The position numbers were made by a program, and so were the translations under genes. Source: Archangium violaceum (GTDB lineage: Bacteria > Myxococcota > Myxococcia > Myxococcales > Myxococcaceae). From it: a stretch of DNA of 64,000 nt. The notes under the pieces were generated by a model, which saw only the letters and a program-made list of their open reading frames with translations, was not told where the DNA came from and did no database searches. Numbering within the stretch: position 1 is the first letter of the stretch; the number at the start of each line of letters is the position of its first letter. The stretch is from positions 4,279,501 to 4,343,500 of the forward strand of contig NZ_CP069338.1 in assembly GCF_016859125.1 (NCBI RefSeq). Direction: 5' to 3'. Below, piece by piece: positions 48,117 through 56,696 of this stretch.

Positions 48117-48623
48117 TCAGCGCTCGCGCGGCTGACCCCCCATGCGCTGGTGCATCTCCCGCCGGCGCTGCTCATGCGCCTGCTGCTCCTCGGCGATGAG
48201 CTCGCGCGCCGTCATCTTCTGGGCGTCGCTCAGCAGTGCCTCGGCCTGCTGGTACGCCGCCGTGTCCGCGTCGTGTAGCTGCTTCATGAGGCCGTGCGCC
48301 TGCTCCCTTCGGGCGTGCATCTCCTCCGTGGGCGCCTGGCCGGGCGTGGGACGCCGCTCGCCCCGGGGCGGGCGCAGCGACTCCAGGGACTGCTTCAGAG
48401 GGGCACTCTGCTCGGTGAGGGTGGCCTCGATGCGCTCCAGCTCGGAGACCTGCGCGCTCGTGAGCGCCAGGTCCTGGCTGTGCTCGAGCAGCAGCGCCAC
48501 CGACGATTTGTGAGCGAAGCGGGGAGGGGGCCCGTGGGGCTCGTTCGCGGACGGCGCCGTCTGGGTCTGGGCCGTGGCGAGCAGTGGAAGCAAGAGGCAC
48601 AGCGCAAGGACGGGACGGTTCAT
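48117..48623 (-). CDS. Spy/CpxP-like periplasmic protein
   Basis: A 168-residue precursor: signal peptide (MNRPVLALCLLLPLLATAQT) and a long helical, Glu/Gln-rich mature part with two LTxxQ-like segments (LALTSAQVSELERIEATL and LLSDAQKMTARELIAEE). This is the Spy/CpxP fold, ATP-independent chaperones or metal-response factors of the periplasm. GAGGAG is ten bases before the ATG; longer starts would hide the signal peptide. Transcribed toward glyS. Confidence 0.75.
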   Translation of the reverse strand: MNRPVLALCLLLPLLATAQTQTAPSANEPHGPPPRFAHKSSVALLLEHSQDLALTSAQVSELERIEATLTEQSAPLKQSLESLRPPRGERRPTPGQAPTEEMHARREQAHGLMKQLHDADTAAYQQAEALLSDAQKMTARELIAEEQQAHEQRRREMHQRMGGQPRER

Positions 48624-48700
48624 GGTGCGAGACTCCTCGTTCATGGATGACTGCGTGCCTGGGGAATCCAGGCTGACGCAGAGGAAGATGCGCCGCGCAC

Positions 48701-49233
48701 GTGCCGCGAACATTTCGCAACCGTTACGGAGTATGTCGTTGCGGCCGGCCCTCCGTTCCGAGCGCTCCCTCTCTCCTGGACAAGGCGCTTCTCAGAGACG
48801 TCTTGCTGAAGGAGCTCGAGAAGGCCCTCGCCGCCGCCGAGTCGAAGGTCGTCCAGGCCCATCTGCTCTCGGCCGGTTGGGCACCGCAGAACAGGGCCGC
48901 GTTGCTCGAGCTCGAGACGTCCGTACTCGAGAAGACGAAGAGGACCCTCGCCACCCTCGAGAACCTCGCCCTCGGACCCTCGGGGGAGGATGGGCGGCTG
49001 CGCGAGGGGACGGTCCTGGTCCTGAGGAACCTGCGCGGTGGTGAAGTCTCGTTCACGTTGGTGCTGGAGCCTCCGCTGAAGCAGGTGGAGGGGGGCTCTC
49101 GGGCTTCCATGTTTCGCTGAGTCAGGCCTTTCCCTTGTCGATTTACGAGCCTCTCGAACCGGGGAAGAAGCTGACGTTGTACGGGCCGCACGACTCGGTG
49201 ACGGCCGAGTACGAAGTCCTCGACCTCTACTGA
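48701..49233 (+). pseudogene. GreA/GreB-like transcript-cleavage factor, frameshifted at G6
   Basis: The first frame gives a coiled-coil N-terminus (ALLRDVLLKELEKALAAAE) and a start of an FKBP-like domain (LREGTVLVLRNLRGGEVSFTLVL), as in Gre factors and GreAB-C relatives. It ends early at 49120. A one-base shift in the GGGGGG run at 49090-49095 restores a natural end (FPLSIYEPLEPGKKLTLYGPHDSV...YEVLDLY, stop 49231-49233). The start is unclear; a GTG at 48701 is the only option in frame. This may be a homopolymer error rather than a true mutation. Confidence 0.5.
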
Positions 49234-49393
49234 GCCAGGGCGGACACCTCGGTCCCTATGTGCCTTGCACTCCACCTCCCGCGAGAGCAACCTGGGAGGG
49301 AAGGAGCCGGGATGTACTCTGGAAGGTCAGTCCCGGGTGTCATGCTCTCTCCTCATGGAAACGGAGATGGGCGTCGGGGAACATGGGGAAGAA

Positions 49394-49957
49394 ATGGGAC
49401 AGAGACCGGCCACCTACGCGGACCTGGAGGCGCTCCCGGCGAATGTGGTGGGAGAGCTCATCGATAAGGAGCTGCACGTCAGCCCGCGGCCTGCGGCCCC
49501 TCATACGGTGGCGGCGTCCCGGTTGGGTGGCGAGCTGACGGGCCCGTTCGACCGAGGGCGGGGTGGCCCCGGAGGGTGGCTCCTGCTCGACGAGCCGGAG
49601 CTGCACCTGGGCGAGGATGTGTTGGTGCCAGATCTGGCCGGGTGGCGCCGCGAGCGGATGCCGCGCCCTCCCCGCACCGCGGCCTTCACGCTCGCCCCGG
49701 ACTGGGTGTGCGAGGTGCTGTCCCCCTCGACCGTGGCGCTGGACCGGGCCAGCAAGTTGCCGGTGTACGCACGCGAGAGCGTGCGGCACGTCTGGCTGAT
49801 GGATCCGGAGGCCCACACGTTGGAGGTGTTCCGGCTGGATGGGGCGAGCTACAGGCTGCTCGTCACGCATTCCGGCCCCGTCAACGTGCGCGCCGAGCCC
49901 TTCGAGGCGTTCGAGCTGGAGCTGGCCTTCCTCTGGGGCGAGGAGAAGGGGCGCTGA
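49394..49957 (+). CDS. Uma2 family (DUF820) predicted nuclease
   Basis: A 187-residue Uma2-type restriction-endonuclease-like protein. The PD-(D/E)xK-like core is LGEDVLVPDLAGWRRERMP and WVCEVLSPSTVALDRASKLPVYARESVRHVWLMDPEAHTLEVF, the family hallmark. GGGGAAG stands before the ATG; the frame extends upstream without similarity. The family is abundant in cyanobacteria and myxobacteria with uncertain role. It converges on the MFS gene 12 bases away. Confidence 0.88.
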   Translation: MGQRPATYADLEALPANVVGELIDKELHVSPRPAAPHTVAASRLGGELTGPFDRGRGGPGGWLLLDEPELHLGEDVLVPDLAGWRRERMPRPPRTAAFTLAPDWVCEVLSPSTVALDRASKLPVYARESVRHVWLMDPEAHTLEVFRLDGASYRLLVTHSGPVNVRAEPFEAFELELAFLWGEEKGR

Positions 49958-49969
49958 GCCCCCAAATCC

Positions 49970-51424
49970 CTACCGTGCTTCCGCGGAGGCCGCGAGTACC
50001 GCCCGGTGCTTGCGGATCCCCAGGCTGAGGGGCACCGCCACCAGCGCGATGATCGTGGCGACCAGGTAGACGTCGTTGATGCCCTCCACGAACGAGAACA
50101 ACTCGATGCGGCTGCGCTCCGTCATCCCCTGCCGCACGAGCTCCTGCGCCTCCCGGGCCGTGAAGGTGGACAGGAGCGACGTGAAGATGGCGATCGAGAA
50201 CGCCCCGAACACGTTTCGCAACCAGTTACTGATGGAGGAGGCGTGGCCGCTCAGCTCGCGTGAAATCTGCTCCATGCCCGCGTTGCTGGCCGGCATCATG
50301 GAGAGGGAGATCCCCACGTTCCGCACCACCATCCACATCACCATGTAGAAGCGTGGAACGTCCGGCGTCAGACGGCTCAAGGCGAACGTCCCCCCCGCGA
50401 TCAACAGGACGCCGGCCGTCATGAGCGTGCTCGGCCCGAGCGGGCCATACATGCGCCCGACCAGGGGCATCAAGAGCGCCATGGCCAGGGAGGCCGGAAG
50501 GAGGATCAATCCGGTCTCGAGCGGCGTCACGCCCTGGACCTTCTGCAGGAACACGGGCACGAGGAACGCGCCCGAATACAGGCTGATGGTGATGATGCTC
50601 GAGATGATCAGCGTCACCAGATAGCGGCCGTTGGCGAGCACTCGCAGATCGAGCAGCGGAGCGCTCGTCTTCAATTCCCTGGCGACGAAGACGATCAATG
50701 ACAGCGTCCCGAGCATGAACAGGGACACGGTCTTCACATCCATCCACCCCCAGCCCCGCCCCTGGCTCAGGGCGATCAGGAGCGACAGGGTGCCGGTGAT
50801 GACGGTGAGCAGTCCGGGGAGATCGAACGCCTTCGGGGCCTGCAGGCGGTAGAAGGGAATGGTCCGCACGGCCAGGCCCACGGCGACGAGGCCGAGCGGG
50901 ACGTTGACGAAGAACAACCACCGCCAGTTGCCCAGGGTAATCAACCAGCCCGCGAAGGTCGGCCCGAACGCGGGAGCGAGGCTGGCCGCCAGGCTCCAGA
51001 GACTGGCGGCCAGCGCCTGCTGTTCCCGGGGGAGGAGCTGGTAGATGAGCGTCATGGTCACGGGCATGATGGCGCCACAGAAAGCGCCCTGGATGAACCG
51101 GAAGACCACGAGCGAGCGCGTATCCCAGGCCAGCCCACACAGCACGGACGCCAGGGTGAAACCCACCAGACTTGCCACGTACAGCCATTTGAAACTGAAG
51201 CGTCCGCCGAGATAACCGGTGAGCGGCGCGCTCGTGCCCATGGCGAGCATGAAGCCCGTCAGGGTCCACTGCAGCACGGAGAGCTCGGCACCGAAATATC
51301 TCTGCAACTCGGGGATGGCGATCGTGATCGTGCTGGAGCTCAGCACGGACATGAACGACCCGACGAAGAGGGCGAACATGAACGGCCAGAATCGGATGGC
51401 TCGTGACTCTTCTGATGGGTTCAT
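49970..51424 (-). CDS. DHA2 family multidrug/metabolite exporter (EmrB/QacA type)
   Basis: A 484-residue inner-membrane transporter with about 14 hydrophobic helices. MFS motifs: TGFMLAMGTSAPLTGYLGGRFSFKWLY (motif A), RFIQGAFCGAIMPV and a motif C-type SLAPAFGPTFAGWLI. Proton-driven export of hydrophobic compounds is expected. Its ATG lies 10 bases after the stop of P450 copy 1, so it is the last gene of the oxidation cluster and may export a product or toxic substrate. Confidence 0.9.
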   Translation of the reverse strand: MNPSEESRAIRFWPFMFALFVGSFMSVLSSSTITIAIPELQRYFGAELSVLQWTLTGFMLAMGTSAPLTGYLGGRFSFKWLYVASLVGFTLASVLCGLAWDTRSLVVFRFIQGAFCGAIMPVTMTLIYQLLPREQQALAASLWSLAASLAPAFGPTFAGWLITLGNWRWLFFVNVPLGLVAVGLAVRTIPFYRLQAPKAFDLPGLLTVITGTLSLLIALSQGRGWGWMDVKTVSLFMLGTLSLIVFVARELKTSAPLLDLRVLANGRYLVTLIISSIITISLYSGAFLVPVFLQKVQGVTPLETGLILLPASLAMALLMPLVGRMYGPLGPSTLMTAGVLLIAGGTFALSRLTPDVPRFYMVMWMVVRNVGISLSMMPASNAGMEQISRELSGHASSISNWLRNVFGAFSIAIFTSLLSTFTAREAQELVRQGMTERSRIELFSFVEGINDVYLVATIIALVAVPLSLGIRKHRAVLAASAEAR

Positions 51425-51434
51425 GGGACTCGTA

Positions 51435-52673
51435 TTACCAGACCAGCGGCAGGCTCGTGATTCCCAGGTTGAAGCCACCCACGAACTGGGGCTTCTTCTC
51501 GGGGTCCAGCCGGAATGGCGGTACGCGCTTCAACCACTCCTGGTAGAAGACCTTCATCTCCAGGCGGGCGAGATTCAGACCGACGCACCGGTGCGGACCC
51601 GTGTTGAACGTCTGGTGCTGCTCCTTGCGGCCGATGATGAACTGCTCGGGGTTGGGGAACGCCTCGTCGTCGTAGTTGGCCGCGGGCAGGAGCAACGACA
51701 CCGTGTCGCCCTTCTTGAACTGGACGCCATGGCAGACCTCGTCCCGCATCACCTGCCGGACCGTGGATGCGATGCCATAGAGCCGCAGCAGCTCCTCGAT
51801 GGCTCCGGGGATGAGGCTGTGGTCGGCCCGGAGCTTCGCCTGCAGCTCCTGATCTCTCGCCAGGTGCCGGACGCCGAAGCTCAGGGCATTCACCACGGTC
51901 TCCAGCCCTCCGAGGAACAGGGCGATGCTGTAGCCCAGCATCTCATGGAAGTTGGGGTTGCGGCCGTTGAGGTTCGCGTCGAGCAGATGGCTGATCAGGT
52001 CATCCTCGCGCTTCTCCTGCCGGGCCTTGATGGTCTCCGCCAGGATTCCCGCGATGCTCTTGAAGACACCCGCGCGGGTCGCGGGATCCACCGTGGAGGA
52101 CGTCGCCTGCGTGGCCAGGTGACGGAACTCCGCCAGGCGGTTGGTCGGCATGCCCGCGAGCTTCATGAACAACGTGACGGGCAGCGGCTCGGCGATGTCC
52201 GGGAGGAAGTCGCAGCGTCCCGCGGCGAGCACCTTGTCGATGAGCTCGTTCGTCATGTCCCGGATCGCCGTCTCGAGTCCGGAGACGGACTTGGCCGACA
52301 GCGGCTGGTTGAGCGGCGCCCGGTACATCGTGTGCTGCGGCGGATCCGCCGCGATGGGCAGCATCATCAAGCCAGGCTGCGAGTCCTTGTGTTCCCCCGA
52401 GTGTTCCTCCGCGTGCCCCGAGACGAGGAAGGCGTTGCTGTAGACCTCCGGGTTCATCGTGATGTCCACGATCGCCTTCTTCCGGGTCACCACCCAGTTG
52501 CCACCATTGTACGGGGTGAAGAAGATGGGCGGGGCCTCGAGGATGAGGGAGCGCATCCGGGCGTGCGGATCCTCGAGCATCCGCGGATCCCTGGCGTTGT
52601 CGTATTCGTAGACCAGCTCCGGCGGGACGTGCGCGGGAATCTTGTCCAATTTCTTTCCGCTAAAGGAACTCAT
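51435..52673 (-). CDS. cytochrome P450, P450cam-like, copy 1
   Basis: A 412-residue soluble class I P450 that resembles P450cam across its length: the start PAHVPPELVYEYD, NGGNWVVTRK, and the end LPLVW. The I-helix reads GGLET (255-259; Thr259 is the O2-activating Thr, Glu replaces the usual Asp), ExxR is ELLR (294-297), and the heme loop FNTGPHRCVG holds Cys363. The position of Tyr96 of P450cam (before DPP) is Leu here, so camphor is not the expected substrate. It lies downstream of P450 copy 2 with a reductase remnant between, and just before the exporter gene. Confidence 0.93.
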   Translation of the reverse strand: MSSFSGKKLDKIPAHVPPELVYEYDNARDPRMLEDPHARMRSLILEAPPIFFTPYNGGNWVVTRKKAIVDITMNPEVYSNAFLVSGHAEEHSGEHKDSQPGLMMLPIAADPPQHTMYRAPLNQPLSAKSVSGLETAIRDMTNELIDKVLAAGRCDFLPDIAEPLPVTLFMKLAGMPTNRLAEFRHLATQATSSTVDPATRAGVFKSIAGILAETIKARQEKREDDLISHLLDANLNGRNPNFHEMLGYSIALFLGGLETVVNALSFGVRHLARDQELQAKLRADHSLIPGAIEELLRLYGIASTVRQVMRDEVCHGVQFKKGDTVSLLLPAANYDDEAFPNPEQFIIGRKEQHQTFNTGPHRCVGLNLARLEMKVFYQEWLKRVPPFRLDPEKKPQFVGGFNLGITSLPLVW

Positions 52674-52703
52674 GTTCGAACCTTTCTGACTGCTGGAGAA
52701 TAT

Positions 52704-52826
52704 TCAAGCGGCGATGACGTCCGCCTCCGCCCGGCTCGAAACCAGACGTCGTGTGGTCATGAGCTTCGCGGGGCGGTCGATGACGACCGCGGCGATGACT
52801 TGTTTGTCTTCAGGGTGGACGGCGGA
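52704..52826 (-). pseudogene. C-terminal remnant of a putidaredoxin-reductase-like gene
   Basis: About 38 codons (EDKQVIAAVVIDRPAKLM..., then RRLVSSRAEADVIAA and stop) match the end of the intact reductase encoded further upstream (RRVIAADVIGRPAEFM..., RRLVSSRAEVDV). Nothing of the FAD or NAD domain remains. It shows that P450 copy 1 was once followed upstream by its own reductase, most of which was deleted. Confidence 0.8.
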
Positions 52827-52860
52827 GGTGGAGCGTCCCACCCTCCGCGGTTTCTGGCTC

Positions 52861-54093
52861 CTACCAGACCAGCGGCAGGCTCGTGAGCGCCAGGGTGTAG
52901 CCACCGATGAAGCGAGGCTTCTTCTCGGGGTCCAGCCGGAACGGCGGCACGCGCTTCAACCACTCCTGGTAGAAGACCTTCATCTCCAGGCGGGCCAGAT
53001 TCAGACCGACGCACCGGTGCGGACCCGTGTTGAACGTCTGGTGCTGCTCCTTGCGGCCCAGGATGAACTGCTCGGGGTTGGCGAACGCCGCTTCGTCGTA
53101 GTTGGCCGCGGGCAGGAGCAACAACACCGTGTCGCCCTTCTTGAACTGGACGCCCTGGTAGACCTCGTCGCGCGCCACATGCCGGGGCATGCACACAATG
53201 CCGTAGAGCCGCAGCAGCTCCTCGATGGCTCCAGGGATGAGGCTGGGGTCGGCCCGGAGCTTCGCCTGCAACTCCTGATCTCTCGCCAGGTGCCGGACAC
53301 CAAAGCACAGGGCATTCACCACGGTGTCCAGTCCCCCGAGGAACAGGAGGATGCTGTAGCCCAACATCTCATGGAAGTCGGGGTTGCGGCCGTTGAGGTT
53401 CGCGTCGAGCAGATGGCTGATCAGGTCATCCTCGCGCTTCTCCTGCCGGGCCTTGATGGTCTCCGCCAGGATTCCCGCGATGTGTTTGAAGGTCGCCGCG
53501 CGGGTCGCGGGATCCACCGTGGGGGACGCCGCCTGCGCGGCCAGGTGACGGAACTCCGCCAGGCGGTTGGTCGGCATGCCCGCGAGCTTCATGAACAATG
53601 TGACGGGCAGCGGCTCGGCGATGTCCGGGAGGAAGTCGCAGCGTCCCGCGGTGAGCACCTTGTCGATGAGCTCGTTCGTCATGTCCCGGATCGCCGGCTC
53701 GAGTCTGGCGACGGATTTGGCCGACAGAGGCTGGTTGAGCGGCGTCCGGTACATCGTGTGCTGCGGCGGATCCACCGAGATGGGCAGCAGCGTCAAACCC
53801 CCCGTCGGGTCCTTGTGTTCCCCCGGGTTTTCCCCTGTGCCAGTGGAGCGACTGCTGAAGACCTCCGTGTTCAGCGTCATGTCCATGATGGCCTTCTTGC
53901 GGGTCACCATCCACTGGCCGCCATTACACGGGGAGAAGAAGATGGGCGGGGCCTCGTGGATGAGGGAGCGCATCCGGGCGTGCGGATCCTCCAACATCCG
54001 AGGATCCCTGGAGATGTCGTATTCGTAGACCAGCTCCGGTGGGACGTGCGCGGGAATCTTGTCCAACTTCTGGCTTCCGCTGTCGGCGTGCAT
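52861..54093 (-). CDS. cytochrome P450, P450cam-like, copy 2
   Basis: A 410-residue paralogue of copy 1, very similar from KIPAHVPPELVYEYD to the LPLVW end. The I-helix motif is GGLDT (253-257), identical to the Asp251-Thr252 context of P450cam; the heme Cys is 361 in FNTGPHRCVG. Differences cluster in the substrate-recognition regions: residues about 76-107, and IVCMPRHVARDE against IASTVRQVMRDE after the ExxR helix. The two enzymes therefore probably act on different positions or substrates. It sits 51 bases after the ferredoxin gene and should receive electrons from it. Confidence 0.94.
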   Translation of the reverse strand: MHADSGSQKLDKIPAHVPPELVYEYDISRDPRMLEDPHARMRSLIHEAPPIFFSPCNGGQWMVTRKKAIMDMTLNTEVFSSRSTGTGENPGEHKDPTGGLTLLPISVDPPQHTMYRTPLNQPLSAKSVARLEPAIRDMTNELIDKVLTAGRCDFLPDIAEPLPVTLFMKLAGMPTNRLAEFRHLAAQAASPTVDPATRAATFKHIAGILAETIKARQEKREDDLISHLLDANLNGRNPDFHEMLGYSILLFLGGLDTVVNALCFGVRHLARDQELQAKLRADPSLIPGAIEELLRLYGIVCMPRHVARDEVYQGVQFKKGDTVLLLLPAANYDEAAFANPEQFILGRKEQHQTFNTGPHRCVGLNLARLEMKVFYQEWLKRVPPFRLDPEKKPRFIGGYTLALTSLPLVW

Positions 54094-54144
54094 GTTTGGA
54101 CTCTCGGATTGTCGGGGATGGAAGCGCGGGGACCCGTCCGGTCC

Positions 54145-54471
54145 TCACTCGCTCGTCTGCGAGACGGGAAGACGGACCACCAGCCCATCCAGGGCGGGCG
54201 TCACCTTGATCTGACAGGTCAGCCGGCTGTTGGGTTGCACGTGGTAGGCGCACGAGATCATTCCCTCTTCCGCCGAATCGGGCGGGGGGAGCTTCTTCAG
54301 CCAGGCCTCATCGACGTAGCCGTGGCAGGTCGCGCAGCTGGCGAAGCCTCCGCACTCGGCGACGATGCCCGGCACGAGGTTGTCCATCGCCGCCTGCATG
54401 ACGGACTGGCCCTCCTGCGCCTCGACCTGGTGCTCCTTCCCATCCGCCTCGATGAATTTGATCTTCGTCAT
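54145..54471 (-). CDS. [2Fe-2S] ferredoxin, putidaredoxin/adrenodoxin type
   Basis: A 108-residue ferredoxin with cluster ligands C40, C46, C49 and C86 (C-x5-C-x2-C-x36-C) in ECGGFASCATCHGYV and RLTCQI. C-terminal PVSQTSE replaces the Trp of putidaredoxin. It carries electrons from the adjacent FAD reductase to the P450s. It lies between the reductase (39-base gap) and P450 copy 2. Confidence 0.95.
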   Translation of the reverse strand: MTKIKFIEADGKEHQVEAQEGQSVMQAAMDNLVPGIVAECGGFASCATCHGYVDEAWLKKLPPPDSAEEGMISCAYHVQPNSRLTCQIKVTPALDGLVVRLPVSQTSE

Positions 54472-54510
54472 GGGTTTTCCTGGGTGTTCCTTCCGGGGGT
54501 TGAACTGTCT

Positions 54511-55755
54511 TCAAGCGGCGATGCTGTTGAGCGGGACGGCCGCGTCACCCAGGCGGGTGACGTCCACCTCCGCCCGGCTCGAGACCAGACGCCTGGCGGC
54601 CATGAACTCCGCGGGGCGGCCGATGACGTCCGCGGCGATGACCCGTCTGTCCTTGAGGTAGAAGGCGGAGAACTCCTTGCCGTCGACGGAGCCCCGCGTG
54701 ACGCATTGCTCGTAGCCGGTGGAGAGCCCCACCATCTGCAGCTTCACGCCATATTGGTCCGACCAGAACCAGGGAATGGCGGCGTAGGGTTCCATCTTGC
54801 CCACCAGGGTGGCCGCCGCGACGCGCGCGTGCTCGACGGCATTGGGCACGGACTCGAGCCGGATGCGTCCGCCCGTGTAGGCGCTGGGTTGGTTCGCGCA
54901 GTCCCCGATGGCGAGGATGTTCGGATCAGCCGTGCAGGCGTACTCGTCCACGACGATGCCATTGTCGACGGCCAGGCCCGCCGCGGAGGCCAGCTCCGTG
55001 TTGGGGATGAGGCCGATTCCCACCAGCACCAGGTCCGCCTCGAGCCGCTCTGGCGCGCCTTGACACGCGAGGCTCACCCCGCGCACCTGGCGCCGCGCCT
55101 CGTCGAGCTCCAGGCCCCGCACCTCGCACGAGAGCCGGAACTCCACGCCCCGCTCGCGGTGGAACCGCTCGATGAACGAGGACACCTCCGGACCCGTCAC
55201 CCGGGAGAGCAGGCGAGGCGCCGCCTCCAGCAGCGTCACATGCAGCCCGAGCTGCACCGCCACGGCCGCGACCTCGAGCCCCACGTAGCCGCCACCGATG
55301 ATGACCAGCCGGTTGCCTGGGACGAACCTCCCGCGCATCGCCTCGACGTCGGAGATGGAGCGCACGGAGAACAGGTTCTCGAGCCGCGCATCCTCCAGCC
55401 CGGGGAGATTCAAGGGACGTGCCCGGCCTCCCGTGGCCAGGACGAGCTTGTCGTAGGCCAGCCGGCTCCCATCTCCCAGGGAGACTTCCTTCGTGGCGCG
55501 GTCGATGGCCTCGACGCGCGTGCCGGTCTTGAGCTCGATGTCGAAGCGCTCATAGGTCGCCAGCGGCTTGAGGTAGAGCTCCGTCAGCGACAGCTTTCCC
55601 TGCAGGAACCCCTTCGAGAGCGGAGGCCGCTGGTAGGGCGGATGCGCCTCGTCTCCCAGCAGGAGGACGCGTCCCTTGTAGCCCTGCTTTCGCAAGCTGG
55701 AGGCCAGCTCGCCACCGGCCTGGCCGGCTCCCACGATGATGATGCGCTCTTCCAT
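54511..55755 (-). CDS. putidaredoxin reductase-like FAD-dependent ferredoxin reductase
   Basis: A 414-residue flavoprotein of the CamA type. FAD motif IIIVGAGQAGGELASSL at the N-terminus, PPYQRPPLSKGFLQGK, NAD motif VIIGGGYVGLEVAAVA, a second FAD block ILAIGDCANQPS, and the C-terminal WFWSDQYGVKLQMVGLS typical of rubredoxin/putidaredoxin reductases. It passes NADH electrons to the adjacent ferredoxin. An ATG start was chosen; a GTG two codons earlier has a better-spaced AAGGA. Its 3' end is duplicated as the remnant between the P450 genes. Confidence 0.95.
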   Translation of the reverse strand: MEERIIIVGAGQAGGELASSLRKQGYKGRVLLLGDEAHPPYQRPPLSKGFLQGKLSLTELYLKPLATYERFDIELKTGTRVEAIDRATKEVSLGDGSRLAYDKLVLATGGRARPLNLPGLEDARLENLFSVRSISDVEAMRGRFVPGNRLVIIGGGYVGLEVAAVAVQLGLHVTLLEAAPRLLSRVTGPEVSSFIERFHRERGVEFRLSCEVRGLELDEARRQVRGVSLACQGAPERLEADLVLVGIGLIPNTELASAAGLAVDNGIVVDEYACTADPNILAIGDCANQPSAYTGGRIRLESVPNAVEHARVAAATLVGKMEPYAAIPWFWSDQYGVKLQMVGLSTGYEQCVTRGSVDGKEFSAFYLKDRRVIAADVIGRPAEFMAARRLVSSRAEVDVTRLGDAAVPLNSIAA

Positions 55756-55879
55756 TGCCACGACGTTCCTTTCTCCGTGCACCCGGCTCGAAACCTCGCC
55801 TACGTCACGGCAATACGACCACAGCCGACTTCCCCACGAAGCAGGGGCCGGTCGTTTCCGACTTCTCGACGGCTCGAGG

Positions 55880-56524
55880 TCACCGCCGGGCGGAGACGGG
55901 GGCCAGCCACAAGCCGACGAGCGCGTCGACCAGTCCGGCCGCGGTGGACTCCCACGTCGAGTGGGGTGGAGCCGTGCCCTCGTGCAGCGCACGTTCCCGC
56001 TCCGCGCACATGTGCGCGATCAGCAACCGGCTCATGTTTCCACGATCCTGCCGCACGTCCTCCGGGAGGCGTGGGACCAGTTGGAATACGCCCTCGATGA
56101 GCTGCTGCAGCGCCCGCGAGGAGCCCACCTCCTTGCTCACGCGCTCTCGCAAGGCGGGATGGGTCGTCACCTGGGCGATGAACCGCGCGTACCAGGAGGG
56201 GCTGCCCAACGAGGCGAGATGCTCGGTGGTCGGCCGCACGAGGCAGGACATCCAGTCACGCAGGTCGGGCGAGCCGGCGATCTCCGCGAGCAGCTCGGTC
56301 CGCCGCCGTTCCACCGATTCGGAGTGCCGGCGCACGATGGCCACCACGAGGTCCTCCTTGGAGCCGAAGTGGTAGCCGACGGCGAAGTTGTTCGACTGGC
56401 CCGCCGCCTCGCTGACCTGGCGGTTGGACACGGCCTCTACCCCATGCTCGGCGAAGAGCCGCTCGGCGGTGACGAGGATCAGCTCGCGGGTCTCGCTGCC
56501 CCGGTCTGATTTGACCGGGCTCAC
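55880..56524 (-). CDS. TetR family regulator, copy 1
   Basis: A 214-residue TetR protein ([33 protein letters not shown]) very similar to the second TetR in this cluster. The GTG start is weakly placed. An ATG 14 codons upstream with strong GGAGG opens a frame that stops (TGA) overlapping this GTG. The other copy has its N-terminal residues MNTDDSKQA in frame, so an 8-base indel has separated the original start here. It precedes the reductase/ferredoxin/P450 genes and probably represses them. Confidence 0.88.
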   Translation of the reverse strand: MSPVKSDRGSETRELILVTAERLFAEHGVEAVSNRQVSEAAGQSNNFAVGYHFGSKEDLVVAIVRRHSESVERRRTELLAEIAGSPDLRDWMSCLVRPTTEHLASLGSPSWYARFIAQVTTHPALRERVSKEVGSSRALQQLIEGVFQLVPRLPEDVRQDRGNMSRLLIAHMCAERERALHEGTAPPHSTWESTAAGLVDALVGLWLAPVSARR

Positions 56525-56565
56525 GAGAGCACCGCCAGGGCCTGCTCGCTGTCGTCGGCACTCAT
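56521..56565 (-). other. 14-codon leader frame overlapping the TetR copy 1 start
   Basis: ATG with GGAGG five bases upstream, encoding MSADDSEQALAVLS and a TGA that overlaps the TetR GTG (GTGA). It matches the N-terminus of TetR copy 2, so it is either the frameshifted original start or now a coupled leader peptide. Confidence 0.5.
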
Positions 56566-56616
56566 CACGACCTCCGGGGGGGGTGGCCCGTCTTCGAGCC
56601 CATACGAGAACAACTA

Positions 56617-56645
56617 AGTCGGGTGACTGAGAAAGTCAATCGACG
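56617..56645. promoter_or_regulatory. paired AGTC-N4-GACT sites upstream of TetR copy 1
   Basis: AGTC-GGGT-GACT (56617-56628) and AGTC-AATC-GACG (56634-56645), centres 17 bp apart. The same pair with the same spacing stands upstream of TetR copy 2. Likely operators for one or both TetR proteins. Confidence 0.65.
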
Positions 56646-56696
56646 TCCATGTTCCGGCTGAGGAGGGGAGCGGTCTCTCCGCCGCCATGTGCTCCG

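Noticed and set aside
51435-54093. Calling the P450s true camphor 5-exo-hydroxylases
   Set aside because: Overall similarity to P450cam is plain, but Tyr96 is replaced by Leu and the other camphor catabolic genes are not seen.
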